DNA from: JAENVT01 sp963720775
Lineage (GTDB): Bacteria > Actinomycetota > Acidimicrobiia > Acidimicrobiales > Ilumatobacteraceae
Direction: 5' to 3'
DNA: 64,000 nt
Assembly: GCA_963720775.1 (NCBI GenBank)
Contig: CAVRGR010000005.1
Span: 124,001 to 188,000 of the forward strand
In this document: positions 52,946-61,799 of the stretch, in pieces
How positions within the stretch are numbered: the first letter of the stretch is position 1
Layout: each line of letters opens with the position of its first letter
Made by a program: the position numbers and the translations under genes
Notes under the pieces: model-generated
The model's database searches: none
What the model was told of the DNA's origin: nothing
Seen by the model: the letters and a program-made list of their open reading frames with translations, nothing else

Positions 52946-54259
52946 ATGGATCACGCCTTTCGTCGTTCTCGATCGCCCATAGTTCGCATGCTGTCGCCGT
53001 TGCGCGACTTTCTGGACACCGAAGCATCTGGTGCGATCTTGTTGGCCGGCGGTGCTGGCGTTGCCCTGATCTGGGCGAATTCGCCCTGGTCACAGTCGTA
53101 CGAAGATCTTTGGAACGCCCGGGCGGCGATCTCCGTGGCCGGTCACACGCTGGATCTCGACCTCCGGCACTGGATCAACGACGGACTGATGACCATCTTC
53201 TTCCTGGTTGTGGGACTAGAGATCAAACGTGAGGTCACCGACGGCCACCTCGCATCACGGCGAGCGGCGCTGCTGCCCGGCGCCGCCGCGCTCGGCGGGA
53301 TGTTGGCTCCGGCGTTGGTGTATCTCGCCATCGCGGGCACGTCCGCGCCACGGGGGTGGGCGATTCCGATGGCCACGGACATCGCCTTGGCTGTCGGCGT
53401 CCTGGCTGTGGCGGGCAGTCGCATCCCCGCTTCGTTGCGCGCGTTTCTGCTCGGTCTGGCGATCGTCGACGACATCGGCGCGATCATCATCATCGCCGCC
53501 GTGTATTCGACGGGCGTGATGTTCGGGTGGCTCGCAGCCGCCGCTGTTGGTGTAGCGGTGACTGTCGCCGTGGATCTGCTCGGCGTCCACTCCACTTGGG
53601 TGTACGTGGCTGTTGGTGGGGCCGTGTGGTTCAGTCTCCACGAGGCCGGGATCCACCCGACGATCGCCGGCGTGGTGATGGGACTGTTGGCGCCATCCAG
53701 TCCGCGTCTGAATCCTGATCTGATCGACAGCGACGAATTGACCGACCTGTCCGACGCGGGCGCTGCGCACGGCACGAGCAACCTCGCCAAGGGGTCTGTG
53801 TCGGTCGTCGAGTGGCTGCAGCACGTGCTCCACCCTTGGACGAGTTACGTGATCGTCCCTCTCTTTGCTTTGGCGAACAGCGGGATCGCGATTTCGGCTG
53901 ATGGGCTTCGCAACGCGGTGCATTCTCCGATCACGTGGGGTGTGCTCTTCGGGCTGCTCGTCGGCAAGCCGATCGGTGTGGTGATCGCAACTCGAGCCAC
54001 GGTGCGTGCAAACCTCGCTGACGTTCCGGAGGGTGCCGTCGCCCGCCAAATCGTCGGGATCGGTGCTGCGGCGGGCATCGGCTTCACCGTTGCCATATTC
54101 ATCACCGAGCTGGCCTTCACCGACCCGGTCGAGCAGTCCAACGCCAAACTGGCGGTCCTTGTTGCATCCGTGCTCGCGGCGGCCGGCTCGAGCGCGATCC
54201 TCACCCCGCGCCCCGCTGCCCGAACGAGCGAGGCCGGCACGAATGGTTCAACTGCCTAG
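52946..54259 (+). CDS. nhaA: Na+/H+ antiporter NhaA
   Basis: The protein has 437 residues and about twelve membrane helices. FFLVVGLEIKREVTDGHLA, PMATDIALAVGVLAVAGSRI and the ion-binding pair Asp175-Asp176 in LAIVDDIGAI match NhaA, as do GIHPTIAGVVMGLL and ALANSGI. It exchanges sodium for protons to control pH and sodium level. ATG 52946 follows AGGAAGA (52934-52940); an upstream ATG at 52928 is in frame but less well placed. Its position after trehalose synthase suggests an osmotic or salt-related neighbourhood. Confidence 0.95.
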   Translation: MDHAFRRSRSPIVRMLSPLRDFLDTEASGAILLAGGAGVALIWANSPWSQSYEDLWNARAAISVAGHTLDLDLRHWINDGLMTIFFLVVGLEIKREVTDGHLASRRAALLPGAAALGGMLAPALVYLAIAGTSAPRGWAIPMATDIALAVGVLAVAGSRIPASLRAFLLGLAIVDDIGAIIIIAAVYSTGVMFGWLAAAAVGVAVTVAVDLLGVHSTWVYVAVGGAVWFSLHEAGIHPTIAGVVMGLLAPSSPRLNPDLIDSDELTDLSDAGAAHGTSNLAKGSVSVVEWLQHVLHPWTSYVIVPLFALANSGIAISADGLRNAVHSPITWGVLFGLLVGKPIGVVIATRATVRANLADVPEGAVARQIVGIGAAAGIGFTVAIFITELAFTDPVEQSNAKLAVLVASVLAAAGSSAILTPRPAARTSEAGTNGSTA

Positions 54260-54726
54260 CTGGGCGAGTTCGAGGCGGCCCGGAGGTAAGGCTGGCCGGT
54301 CCGCCTTGAACTCTGCGGTTGCAATTGTCGGCCGCGTACTTGTCAGAGCGGTGCGGTTTGAGTTGCAGTTCTGTGAATTTCGGGACACGGACGGCAGATC
54401 GTCGGCAAGGCCTGGTGATTCGATTGCGAGATGAATGTATGACTACACTTATTGCTGATATGCATGAGAGTGATGAGGATCCGGAGGCGGCCACTGATGC
54501 TCTCCTCGCTCCCTCTCGTGCGTTGGCGACGCTTCGCGACTCGGCGGTGGTTGCCCTGTCAAGGTTCTCTGCTGCCGCCGGTGAGCAGTCGTGTCAACCA
54601 TGGTCCTTGGGGTGGTGATGAGAGTCGTCATCGACCACCAACGCGCGGAAGACTGGCAGCGCGATGACGCAACGCGGGATTCCGCGCAAGGCTTACTTCG
54701 TCCGGCGCCAGAGCGAGAGGGCTGAG
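54260..54726. other. Intergenic region with a possible small frame
   Basis: This 467-base gap precedes the MtrA-like operon. The middle part (around 54431-54480) is AT-richer than the surroundings and may hold the operon's promoter. A frame from ATG 54439 (MTTLIADMHESDEDPEAATD) reaches 54618 with 59 residues, but it has no clear ribosome site or recognised family, so I do not call it a gene. Otherwise nothing was seen. Confidence 0.4.
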
Positions 54727-55449
54727 ATGCAACGTACGAGACCCGGTGAGCACGCCCCAGCAGACAAGGTTCTGCTCGTCGAAGATGACCACGCAGTACG
54801 TGGTCTGCTGCGGATCTTGTTGGAGGACGAAGGCCTCACCGTGGTCGAAGCCTCGACGGGGAACGAGGCCGTTGACGTGTTCGGCGTAGAAAAAATTGAT
54901 CTGGTGTTGCTCGACCTTCGGCTACCGGGCTTCAGCGGGTTCGAGGTCTGTCGGCGGCTGCGACGCGACAGCGATGTGCCGATCATCATGGTCACCGCGC
55001 AACACGACAGCCACGACGTCGTTGCCGGGCTCGAATTGGGAGCGGACGACTACGTGACCAAGCCGTTCAACGACCGCGAGCTGATGGCCCGGGTGCGAGC
55101 ACAGCTCCGACGACGTCAGGGGGCGCTCGAGGCCCTCGGCGAGAGCCTTTCGTTCGGGGACCTCACCATCAAGATGGATCAGGGTCAAGTGTTGAAGCGG
55201 GACGAGGAGGTGCCGTTGACGCGCACGGAGTTCCGTCTGCTGTGCCATCTCGCTTCTCACCCGAATCGAGTTTGGTCGAGGGCGCAGCTGCTGGAGGAGG
55301 TCTGGGGATATGCCTACGAGGGTGACGGCCGAGTGGTCGACACGCACGTGGCCCGGCTCCGATCCAAGATCGAGGATGATCCATCAAACCCCGAGTACGT
55401 TCAGACCGTTCGTGGGCTGGGATATCGGATGCCGACGAGAAATCAGTGA
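54727..55449 (+). CDS. mtrA: OmpR-family response regulator, MtrA-like
   Basis: The protein has 240 residues. The receiver domain has VLLVEDDHAVRGLLRILLED, the phosphoacceptor Asp63 in LVLLDLRLPG, the Thr in IIMVTAQ and the Lys in DYVTKPF. The DNA-binding winged helix includes VPLTRTEFRLLCHLASHPNR, VWSRAQLLEEVWGY and VVDTHVARLRSKIEDDP. ATG 54727 is chosen because the sequence before it is unconserved. The next genes, a histidine kinase and a GerMN lipoprotein, reproduce the mtrA-mtrB-lpqB order that controls cell envelope and division in actinobacteria. Confidence 0.85.
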   Translation: MQRTRPGEHAPADKVLLVEDDHAVRGLLRILLEDEGLTVVEASTGNEAVDVFGVEKIDLVLLDLRLPGFSGFEVCRRLRRDSDVPIIMVTAQHDSHDVVAGLELGADDYVTKPFNDRELMARVRAQLRRRQGALEALGESLSFGDLTIKMDQGQVLKRDEEVPLTRTEFRLLCHLASHPNRVWSRAQLLEEVWGYAYEGDGRVVDTHVARLRSKIEDDPSNPEYVQTVRGLGYRMPTRNQ

Positions 55450-56807
55450 AGGTCTTTCCGAGAGGGCTCCGTGCTCGAACTGCGCTTTCGTTCGCCCTCC
55501 TCGCACTGCTGCTGTCGGTGTCGCTCAGCTTGGGCACGTACGAGCTGGCCCGCTGGTACTTGCTCGGCCAACGTGAATTGCTGGCGACACGTCAGGCGAT
55601 GCTCGACGCGCTCGTAGCCAAGGAGCTGGTCGCCTCCAACTCACCCTCGCCAGAAAACGTCATGACGTCCTTGGGCGCGGTGTCGAACGCCCGGGCCGTC
55701 CTGCGAGTCGGCGGCGTGTGGCACGCTGCGGTCGTTGACCTCAGCGAATCGCGGATTCCAGCCGAGCTCATCGCTGCGGTCGACACGTCGGGGCCGGCCC
55801 GTCAGCGGGTTGTCGCCCACGGTCTGCCCTACATCGTGGTCGGCACCCGCCTCTCAGGTCTCGACGCGGCGTACTTCGAGTTCATTCCATTGACCGAGTA
55901 CGAACGCACGCTGCAGACCCTGGCGACGGCCCTCATCGTCGCCGCTTCGATTACGACTGTAGGTGGCGCGGTCGCGGGTTGGCTGGCGTCCCGACGTCTC
56001 ATGCGCCCGCTGGCCGGAGTTGCTGTGGCAGCGCAGGCGATGAGCTCGGGTGATCTGACTCGTCGTTTGGAGGTCAGTCACGATCCCGATCTGGAACCCG
56101 TGGCCACGTCGTTCAACGAGATGGCTTCCTCACTGCAACAACGAATTGCCCGCGAGGTCCAGTTCACTGCAGATGTGAGCCACGAGTTGCGCACCCCACT
56201 CACTGCCATGACGTCCGCTGTCAGCTTGGCGAAGCGAGTCGAGCTACCTGACCGTGCCAAGTTCGCCGTCGGTGTGATCGGTGACCAAGTCGACCACATG
56301 CGCCGGCTCACCCTCGAGCTGCTGGAGATCTCGCGAATCGACGCAGGCATGGCCGACCTTCGTCTCGACGATGTCGACGTGGTCGAGCTCACGGGTCACG
56401 TGCTTGCGGCCGCCGGTGTGGGGGCAGAGCGGCTCCATTCCGACCTGGGCACTGATACGACGTATCCGTTGGACCGCACCCGATTCGAACGGGTCATCGC
56501 CAACCTCGTGGAGAACGCAGATCGATACGGAGGGGGTGTCACCGAGGTCCGGCTCGCCAGAACTACGAGCGAGCTCTTCATCACTGTCGACGATGACGGG
56601 CCCGGTGTTCCTCCCGAGGATCGAACGGCGATCTTCGGGCGTTTCCATCGCGGCGGAAATGTGCAACCCCAGGACCGGCCGCGCGGAACCGGGCTCGGCC
56701 TCGCGCTCGTCGAAGAACACGTTCGGCTGCACGGGGGATCAGTCCATGTAATCGATAGTCCATCACACGGAGCGCGCTTCGTGGTTCGCCTCCCCGTTCT
56801 GTCGTGA
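55446..56807 (+). CDS. mtrB: Sensor histidine kinase, MtrB-like
   Basis: The protein has 453 residues from GTG 55446, overlapping the regulator stop. It has two membrane helices (about 12-31 and 158-180) flanking an outer domain, a HAMP linker (RPLAGVAVAAQAMSSGDLTR), HisKA with the phosphoacceptor His246 in VSHELRTPLTAM, and an ATPase domain with NLVENADRYGG, DDDGPGVPPEDR and GTGLGLALVEEHVRLHGG. The outer domain is shorter than in mycobacterial MtrB. It would phosphorylate the MtrA-like regulator encoded just upstream. Confidence 0.87.
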   Translation: MKVFPRGLRARTALSFALLALLLSVSLSLGTYELARWYLLGQRELLATRQAMLDALVAKELVASNSPSPENVMTSLGAVSNARAVLRVGGVWHAAVVDLSESRIPAELIAAVDTSGPARQRVVAHGLPYIVVGTRLSGLDAAYFEFIPLTEYERTLQTLATALIVAASITTVGGAVAGWLASRRLMRPLAGVAVAAQAMSSGDLTRRLEVSHDPDLEPVATSFNEMASSLQQRIAREVQFTADVSHELRTPLTAMTSAVSLAKRVELPDRAKFAVGVIGDQVDHMRRLTLELLEISRIDAGMADLRLDDVDVVELTGHVLAAAGVGAERLHSDLGTDTTYPLDRTRFERVIANLVENADRYGGGVTEVRLARTTSELFITVDDDGPGVPPEDRTAIFGRFHRGGNVQPQDRPRGTGLGLALVEEHVRLHGGSVHVIDSPSHGARFVVRLPVLS

Positions 56808-57385
56808 CGAGGCTGACGATCGCAGTGACGACCGTGGTCTCCGTCGTTTTTCTGGGAGTCTCGTGTGGCGTTCCGGCAGAATCGTCCCCCCGACAGCTTC
56901 CGCAATCGGCGATACCCGACGCGCTCAAGCCATCGGACACCGTCGTGTCGACGTCGGCGTCGCCAGAAGAACGCGTCGACCTCTGGTTCGTCCGCGACAG
57001 CCAGCTGGTCAGCGTGACACACCTCGTACCCGCCAGAGCCGATCCCAAACGCGTGATCGACGAGCTGTTGTCGGGTCCGACAGACAGCGAACGGAGCGGT
57101 TCTTTGCGCTCGGCAATCCCCGACGCTGCTGCTGTCGACGAAGTGAAAGTGAGTGGTGGAAAGGCCACTGTCGGCTTGTCGTCAGCATTCTCGGAGATCC
57201 CGGCGGCCGACCAGCTCCTAGCCGTGGCACAGCTCGTTCTGACCCTGACGGATCTTCGTGGAATCGGGCTGGTGGAGTTCACAGTGGGCGATGCGGCGGC
57301 GGCGGTTCCACTTCCGAACGGCGACACGTCGACCGGCTCCGTCTCCAGAGACGACTACGTCGAACTGTCGACGCCGATTCCCTGA
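56804..57385 (+). CDS. GerMN-domain lipoprotein, LpqB-like but short
   Basis: The protein has 193 residues from GTG 56804, overlapping the kinase gene. A hydrophobic leader ends in LGVSCGVP, a slightly atypical lipobox. The GerMN domain covers the rest: VDLWFVRDSQLVSVTHLVPA, VIDELLSGPTDSERSGSLRS, AIPDAAAVDEVKVSGGKATV and AVAQLVLTLTDLRGI. LpqB in mycobacteria has this domain plus a beta-propeller and works with MtrB; here only the first domain is present, so it is a truncated relative. It may still modulate the kinase. Confidence 0.8.
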   Translation: MTRLTIAVTTVVSVVFLGVSCGVPAESSPRQLPQSAIPDALKPSDTVVSTSASPEERVDLWFVRDSQLVSVTHLVPARADPKRVIDELLSGPTDSERSGSLRSAIPDAAAVDEVKVSGGKATVGLSSAFSEIPAADQLLAVAQLVLTLTDLRGIGLVEFTVGDAAAAVPLPNGDTSTGSVSRDDYVELSTPIP

Positions 57386-57538
57386 ACGCCCGGATTGGCA
57401 CCCGACCGCGACGGGCCTGACACACGATCTTGACCGTGCACCAGCAGCATCTCGTTGTGCTCAACTTGGACACGCGACGCGAATCGGGCCGTGCAGTGGT
57501 GCGGAGCACGACCGGCGACGGGGCAGCAGGCCACTGAG

Positions 57539-58126
57539 GTGTCCTGGCTCTTCGATCAGATTTCGGACCTCGCACGGGCCGACTCTGTGGGCGTCGTCAT
57601 CGCCGCGGACACCGGGTCATGTAGTCACACGGCCAGCTCGATCGATCTCGCCGAGCTCCTGGTACGCGCCTCGCGGGTGCCGAGCCTGAGCATCGAACTG
57701 CTTCCGGCCAGACTCACCGATGCAACGTTTCCACCCGAAGAACGCGAGGAGATCGACCTGGGCACGATCGATCCGAGCATGAGGGTCAACACCGTGAGAA
57801 GGATGCTGAAGAGGCATCAAACCCATTGCGGTGCCGTGCTGCGTCTGCAGGGCTCGCAGTTGCGCCTCGAACCGTGTGGGACTCCGCCCGATCGGACGAC
57901 CAGCGAGCGAGACGGCGGAAGCTCCGTGCGCTGGATGTTGGCCAGTGACCACAGCGAGTGCCCCGTGGAACACAACGAGGCAATGCAAATCGGGCTCAAT
58001 GTGGCAATTGGCGGCATGTCTCGAAGCGCCAACGTGAACGTGGAGGACGTCGCTGGATTCGTCGCGCTCCTCGACGCGCTGGTCAGCCTTCGAGAAGTCA
58101 TTCTCGAATCCATGAAGTCGAGTTGA
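57539..58126 (+). CDS. Uncharacterised protein, possibly N-terminally broken
   Basis: This frame has 195 residues from GTG 57539, with a further in-frame start at 57455. I do not recognise a family. SIDLAELLVRASRVPSLSIE and the C-terminus MSRSANVNVEDVAGFVALLD look like coding sequence, and cysteines occur at THCGAV and RLEPCGTP. Another frame just upstream (VHQQHLVVLNLDTRRESGRA from GTG 57436) also looks coding and stops at about 57535, so the true protein may span both with a frameshift. The gene follows the MtrAB-like operon by 153 bases. Confidence 0.45.
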   Translation: MSWLFDQISDLARADSVGVVIAADTGSCSHTASSIDLAELLVRASRVPSLSIELLPARLTDATFPPEEREEIDLGTIDPSMRVNTVRRMLKRHQTHCGAVLRLQGSQLRLEPCGTPPDRTTSERDGGSSVRWMLASDHSECPVEHNEAMQIGLNVAIGGMSRSANVNVEDVAGFVALLDALVSLREVILESMKSS

Positions 58127-58141
58127 GAGGTCCCGACCCCG

Positions 58142-59707
58142 TCAAACGAGGGTGGGGCGGTTTACTACGGTCTCGCGAATCTTGCTGGTGTTCCGGTCGA
58201 CCAAAGCCTCCGCCAGTGCCAGCGCCTCGATGACCAGTTGATCGGACGGCTGCGCGTCCATGGAACGAACTTCTGCCAGTCGGCCCGCAAGCTCGTTCCA
58301 ACTTGAGTACGACGGATTTCCGACCAGGCTGGGTTCGCGTTCGAGGAGCACGTCGACTGCGGCGCCCGTCACGACGACGGCCATTCGGTAGGCGCCGAGC
58401 GATGCGAGTCGCTGTGCTTCCATCAACAATGCGTCTGGAAGCGTCCTGTCGATCGCTGGGGCGTGTTCTCCCAGGAGCAACCGCGACGCGTGCTGGCGAA
58501 GCGCGCGCCTGCGGCGAATGCCGAACGCTGCCCCTGCCGCGATGAGAACGACGCTCGATGCGGCGAACCCGGCGTTCGGGGTCGGCGCGAATTGAACAGC
58601 GAGGACCGCTCCCAGCAATGATGCGACCTGGAACATCAGCTCGCTCCGAGCAATCGTGCGGGCTCTGGCCAGCCGTGGAACCGACGCGTTGAGGATCGTG
58701 ATGGTACGGGTTCCCACACCTTGACCGAGCCCGATGGAGAACGCGATCGCGAGCACACCGAGGTTGCCGATCGTGATCACCCCGAGGGCGCAGATCATCC
58801 CCGGCACCAGCAGCGCCAAGACGAGCACCCAATCGGGTTCGAGCGTGCGATGAATCCGTGTCGCCAAGAGATTCGCGGCGATCCGCCCGGCGCCGGCAGC
58901 CAGCAGACCGACGGCGAAGATCCATGTGTCACCGCCTCCACGCTTGATCGCAAACGCCAAGAGGTACGTCAGTGCTCCCCCCGCGGCACGAACCGCTGTG
59001 ACGGCAATTGTTGCCGACCACAATCGGGGCGGGATCGCCTCGCTCATGCGCGGCACCGACCGAACGGGAAACGGTGATGTCGGAAGCGGCAGCCTCCGCG
59101 ACGCAACCGCAGCAATCGCAAAGATCGGTGCAGCGATCAGCAGCATCACTTCGACGTGTCCCGTAGCGAGCAGCACCCCGCCGATCGCAGTTCCAACGCC
59201 ACCGGCCATCGTTCCGGTACGTCCGATGTGGGCGTCGGACCGCAGTAGTTCCTGTGGATCCTCGGTCATTTGCGACAGCAGCATCGTCTTGGCCAGCGCG
59301 TACACCTTGCGCGAGAGAAGAACGAGAAAGGTCAACGGGTACAGCGCCAAGCTCAGCAGCGATCCGATCAATGCCAACGACACCACGGCGCGAAGCAACT
59401 GCGAACCCGAGATCGCGATTCCGTAGCCCAGTCGCGTTCGATCGAGAACGTTCCCTATGACCGGTGCCACGACCACCAAGGGTGCGGCGGTGAGGAGCAG
59501 GTACAGCAGGATGCGGCTCCGCGACGCGTCCAACGACACCGACAGGAACAACGAGTTGACCAGCGAGAGGTTCACCATTGCGTTGCCGAAGTCGTCGAGC
59601 GCGTGGGACAACGCCAACCGACGCGCGAATGGTGGACCCAGTACGAACTCCGAGAACCCGTGTCGCAGCCTTGGAGACTTTCGAAGTGCCGCTCGCGGCC
59701 CTGTCAC
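58142..59707 (-). CDS. MFS-like membrane protein with C-terminal soluble domain
   Basis: The protein has 521 residues. About 400 form ten to twelve membrane helices, with VVVAPVIGNVLDRTRLGYGI matching the MFS loop between helices 2 and 3. DAHIGRTGTMAGGVGTAIGG and RARTIARSELMFQVASLLGA resemble MFS interior segments. The last 120 residues, from about EHAPAIDRTLPDALLMEAQR, are soluble and helical with unknown role. Substrate and function are unknown. The gene is convergent with the uncharacterised gene before it and lies just downstream of the tRNA-Arg on the same strand. Confidence 0.72.
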   Translation of the reverse strand: MTGPRAALRKSPRLRHGFSEFVLGPPFARRLALSHALDDFGNAMVNLSLVNSLFLSVSLDASRSRILLYLLLTAAPLVVVAPVIGNVLDRTRLGYGIAISGSQLLRAVVSLALIGSLLSLALYPLTFLVLLSRKVYALAKTMLLSQMTEDPQELLRSDAHIGRTGTMAGGVGTAIGGVLLATGHVEVMLLIAAPIFAIAAVASRRLPLPTSPFPVRSVPRMSEAIPPRLWSATIAVTAVRAAGGALTYLLAFAIKRGGGDTWIFAVGLLAAGAGRIAANLLATRIHRTLEPDWVLVLALLVPGMICALGVITIGNLGVLAIAFSIGLGQGVGTRTITILNASVPRLARARTIARSELMFQVASLLGAVLAVQFAPTPNAGFAASSVVLIAAGAAFGIRRRRALRQHASRLLLGEHAPAIDRTLPDALLMEAQRLASLGAYRMAVVVTGAAVDVLLEREPSLVGNPSYSSWNELAGRLAEVRSMDAQPSDQLVIEALALAEALVDRNTSKIRETVVNRPTLV

Positions 59708-59767
59708 CGACGCAGACTAGTCCTGCCCGACTCCTTCGGACCTCGGGCTGACCGGCCTCCTCGGCAT

Positions 59768-59843
59768 TGGCGCCCTCGGCATGATTCGAACATGCGACAC
59801 ACGGTTCCGGAAACCGTTGCTCTATCCCCTGAGCTACGAGGGC
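59768..59843 (-). tRNA. tRNA-Arg (anticodon CCG), CCA encoded
   Basis: On the minus strand the sequence folds as a complete tRNA: acceptor GCCCTCG pairing with CGAGGGC, D arm GCTC-GAGC, anticodon stem ACGGT/ACCGT with loop TTCCGGA (anticodon CCG, Arg), short variable loop, and T arm GCATG-TTCGAAT-CATGC. The discriminator base G is followed by an encoded CCA (59768-59770). Length is 76 bases with the CCA. It lies 181 bases upstream of, and divergent from, the arginyl-tRNA synthetase gene. Confidence 0.95.
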
Positions 59844-60024
59844 GGGATGCCACGGAGGATAGCGACGAACGCCCGGCCGCCGCGCAACGACACGGCGAAG
59901 TGCGGTCGCTCACTTCGATGGTGGCTTCAGGTCTGGTCAGTGACCGCAGTTCCGCCATCGGCAGGTCCGGTGACGTCAAAGGAGCATGTCGGTCGAATGG
60001 TTGCACGGGTACGATCGACTCTTC

Positions 60025-61749
60025 ATGGCTGATCCCCTCGTCATCGTTGCCGAGCTGCTGGCGCCTGCATTCGCCAGCGTCAGCGGCGCGGGCGAAGCGG
60101 TCGATCCGGTGGTGCGGCCGAGCGAGCGTGCCGACGCCCAGGCCAATGGCGCCCTCGCGCTCGCCAAGCAGCTCGATCGCAAGCCACGCGAAATCGCCGA
60201 AGCGGTGGTGGCCGCGGCTGATCTCCGCGGGAAGGCGACCCTCGAGGTGGCCGGCCCCGGTTTCATCAACGTCACCTTCGACGAAGCGTTCTTGCACGAA
60301 CAGCTGCAACTGCTCGCCGCCGACCAGCGGCTCGGTGCGCGACCGGCCGTACCTGCCGAGCGTGTCGTGGTCGACTACTCGGCGCCCAACATCGCCAAGG
60401 AGATGCACATCGGGCACCTGCGCACCACGGTGATCGGGGATTCGCTCGTTCGCATCCTCGAGTTCGTCGGTCACACGGTGATCCGCGAGAACCACGTCGG
60501 CGACTGGGGGACACCGTTCGGGATGATGATCGAGCACCTGCTCGATCTCGGCGAGACCGATGCAGCGGCCGGGCTCAGCCTCGGCGACCTCGACGGCTTC
60601 TACAAGCAAGCCAGGGCGAAGTACGACGCCAGCGAGGCTTTCCAGGCTCGGGCGCGCAACCGTGTGGTGCTGCTGCAAGGTGGCGATTCCGAGACGCTGC
60701 GGCTGTGGCAGCTGCTGGTCGATCTCAGCATGCTCCACTTCAACGAGCTGTACCGAAAGATCGGCGTGCTGCTGACCGACGACGACCTCGCCGGTGAGAG
60801 CACGTACAACGATCTGCTGCCAGAGGTCGTCGATCGGCTTCGCGTCGCCGGGCTGCTGCAACAGAGTGATGGAGCCGACGTGGTGTTCCCGCCCGGCTAC
60901 ACCAACCGCGACGGAGATCCCTTGCCACTGATCGTGCAGAAGCGCGGTGGCGGCTTCAACTACGGCACCAGCGATCTGGCGTGCGTGCTCGATCGCGTCG
61001 AGCGGGTCAAGGCCACCCTCCTGCTGTACGTCGTTGGGGCAGAGCAATCGCAGCACCTGTCGATGGTCTTCGACGTGGCCGCGATGGCCGGGTGGCTGCG
61101 ACCGCCGACGCGCGCAGTGCACGTCGCCTTCGGCTTCGTGCTGGGCACCGACCGCAAGAAGCTGAAGAGCCGAAGCGGCGAACCGGCGCGATTCGTCGAC
61201 GTCGTCGACGAGGCGATCGAGCGGGCCACGGCATCCGTGCTCGAGAAGAACCCAGACCTGCCGGCCGCCGAGCGAACCCACATCGGCCGGATGGTGGGCG
61301 TCGGCGCGTTGAAGTACGCCGACCTGTCGACCGACCGTGTCAAGGACTACGTCTTCGACTGGGATCGCATGCTCGCCTTCGAAGGCAACACCGGCCCGTA
61401 CCTGCAATATGCCCACGCCCGAATCCGTTCGATCCTCCGCAAGGGCGGTGGGGGAGACGGCTTGCCCGCAACGAACGTTTCCTTCGTCCCGGAGGAACGC
61501 GATCTCGTGCTGCGTCTGTTGCAGTTCGATGCGGCAGTGCAGGACACGCTCGACAAGTTCAGCCCGCACCGCCTGTGCACCTATCTGTTCGAACTGGCGC
61601 AGGCATTCACGTCGTTCTACGAGGCCTGTCCGGTGTTGAAGGCCGACGTTGCGACGCGTCAACAGCGGCTGCAGCTGTGCGAGCAGACCGCGCGGGTTCT
61701 CGCCACAGGCCTCGATCTGCTCGGCATCGAGGCGCCGGAGCGTATGTGA
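60025..61749 (+). CDS. argS: Arginyl-tRNA synthetase
   Basis: The protein has 574 residues. The N-terminal Add1 domain recognises tRNA; the catalytic core has VVDYSAPNIAKEMHIGHLRT with the HIGH motif, NHVGDWGTPFGM, and the KMSKS-like loop GTDRKKLKSRSGEP. The C-terminal anticodon-binding domain includes FELAQAFTSFYEACPVL. It charges tRNA-Arg, and a tRNA-Arg gene lies nearby. ATG 60025 gives the family start MADPLVIVAELLAPAF; a longer frame from 59986 lacks support. It heads an argS-lysA-hom run. The last codons are duplicated just downstream. Confidence 0.96.
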   Translation: MADPLVIVAELLAPAFASVSGAGEAVDPVVRPSERADAQANGALALAKQLDRKPREIAEAVVAAADLRGKATLEVAGPGFINVTFDEAFLHEQLQLLAADQRLGARPAVPAERVVVDYSAPNIAKEMHIGHLRTTVIGDSLVRILEFVGHTVIRENHVGDWGTPFGMMIEHLLDLGETDAAAGLSLGDLDGFYKQARAKYDASEAFQARARNRVVLLQGGDSETLRLWQLLVDLSMLHFNELYRKIGVLLTDDDLAGESTYNDLLPEVVDRLRVAGLLQQSDGADVVFPPGYTNRDGDPLPLIVQKRGGGFNYGTSDLACVLDRVERVKATLLLYVVGAEQSQHLSMVFDVAAMAGWLRPPTRAVHVAFGFVLGTDRKKLKSRSGEPARFVDVVDEAIERATASVLEKNPDLPAAERTHIGRMVGVGALKYADLSTDRVKDYVFDWDRMLAFEGNTGPYLQYAHARIRSILRKGGGGDGLPATNVSFVPEERDLVLRLLQFDAAVQDTLDKFSPHRLCTYLFELAQAFTSFYEACPVLKADVATRQQRLQLCEQTARVLATGLDLLGIEAPERM

Positions 61750-61799
61750 TGGTCCGAGATGCCGTGGTGACACGTATCGAGGCGCCGGAGCGCATGTGA
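61726..61799 (+). repeat. Short direct duplication at the argS-lysA junction with a mini-frame
   Basis: Two 24-base copies (61726-61749 and 61776-61799) differ at one base and are exactly 50 bases apart. Each contains ATCGAGGCGCCGGAGCG and ends in ATGTGA. The first copy ends argS (IEAPERM, stop); the second ends a 17-residue mini-frame from GTG 61746 (VMVRDAVVTRIEAPERM) and provides the GTG start of lysA. The stops and starts overlap at both steps. A tandem duplication after an original argS-lysA overlap would explain the pattern. Confidence 0.7.

Noticed and set aside
54439..54618. Small frame of 59 residues before the MtrA-like gene
   Set aside because: No clear ribosome site, no recognised family, and composition close to random; kept only as a note on the intergenic region.
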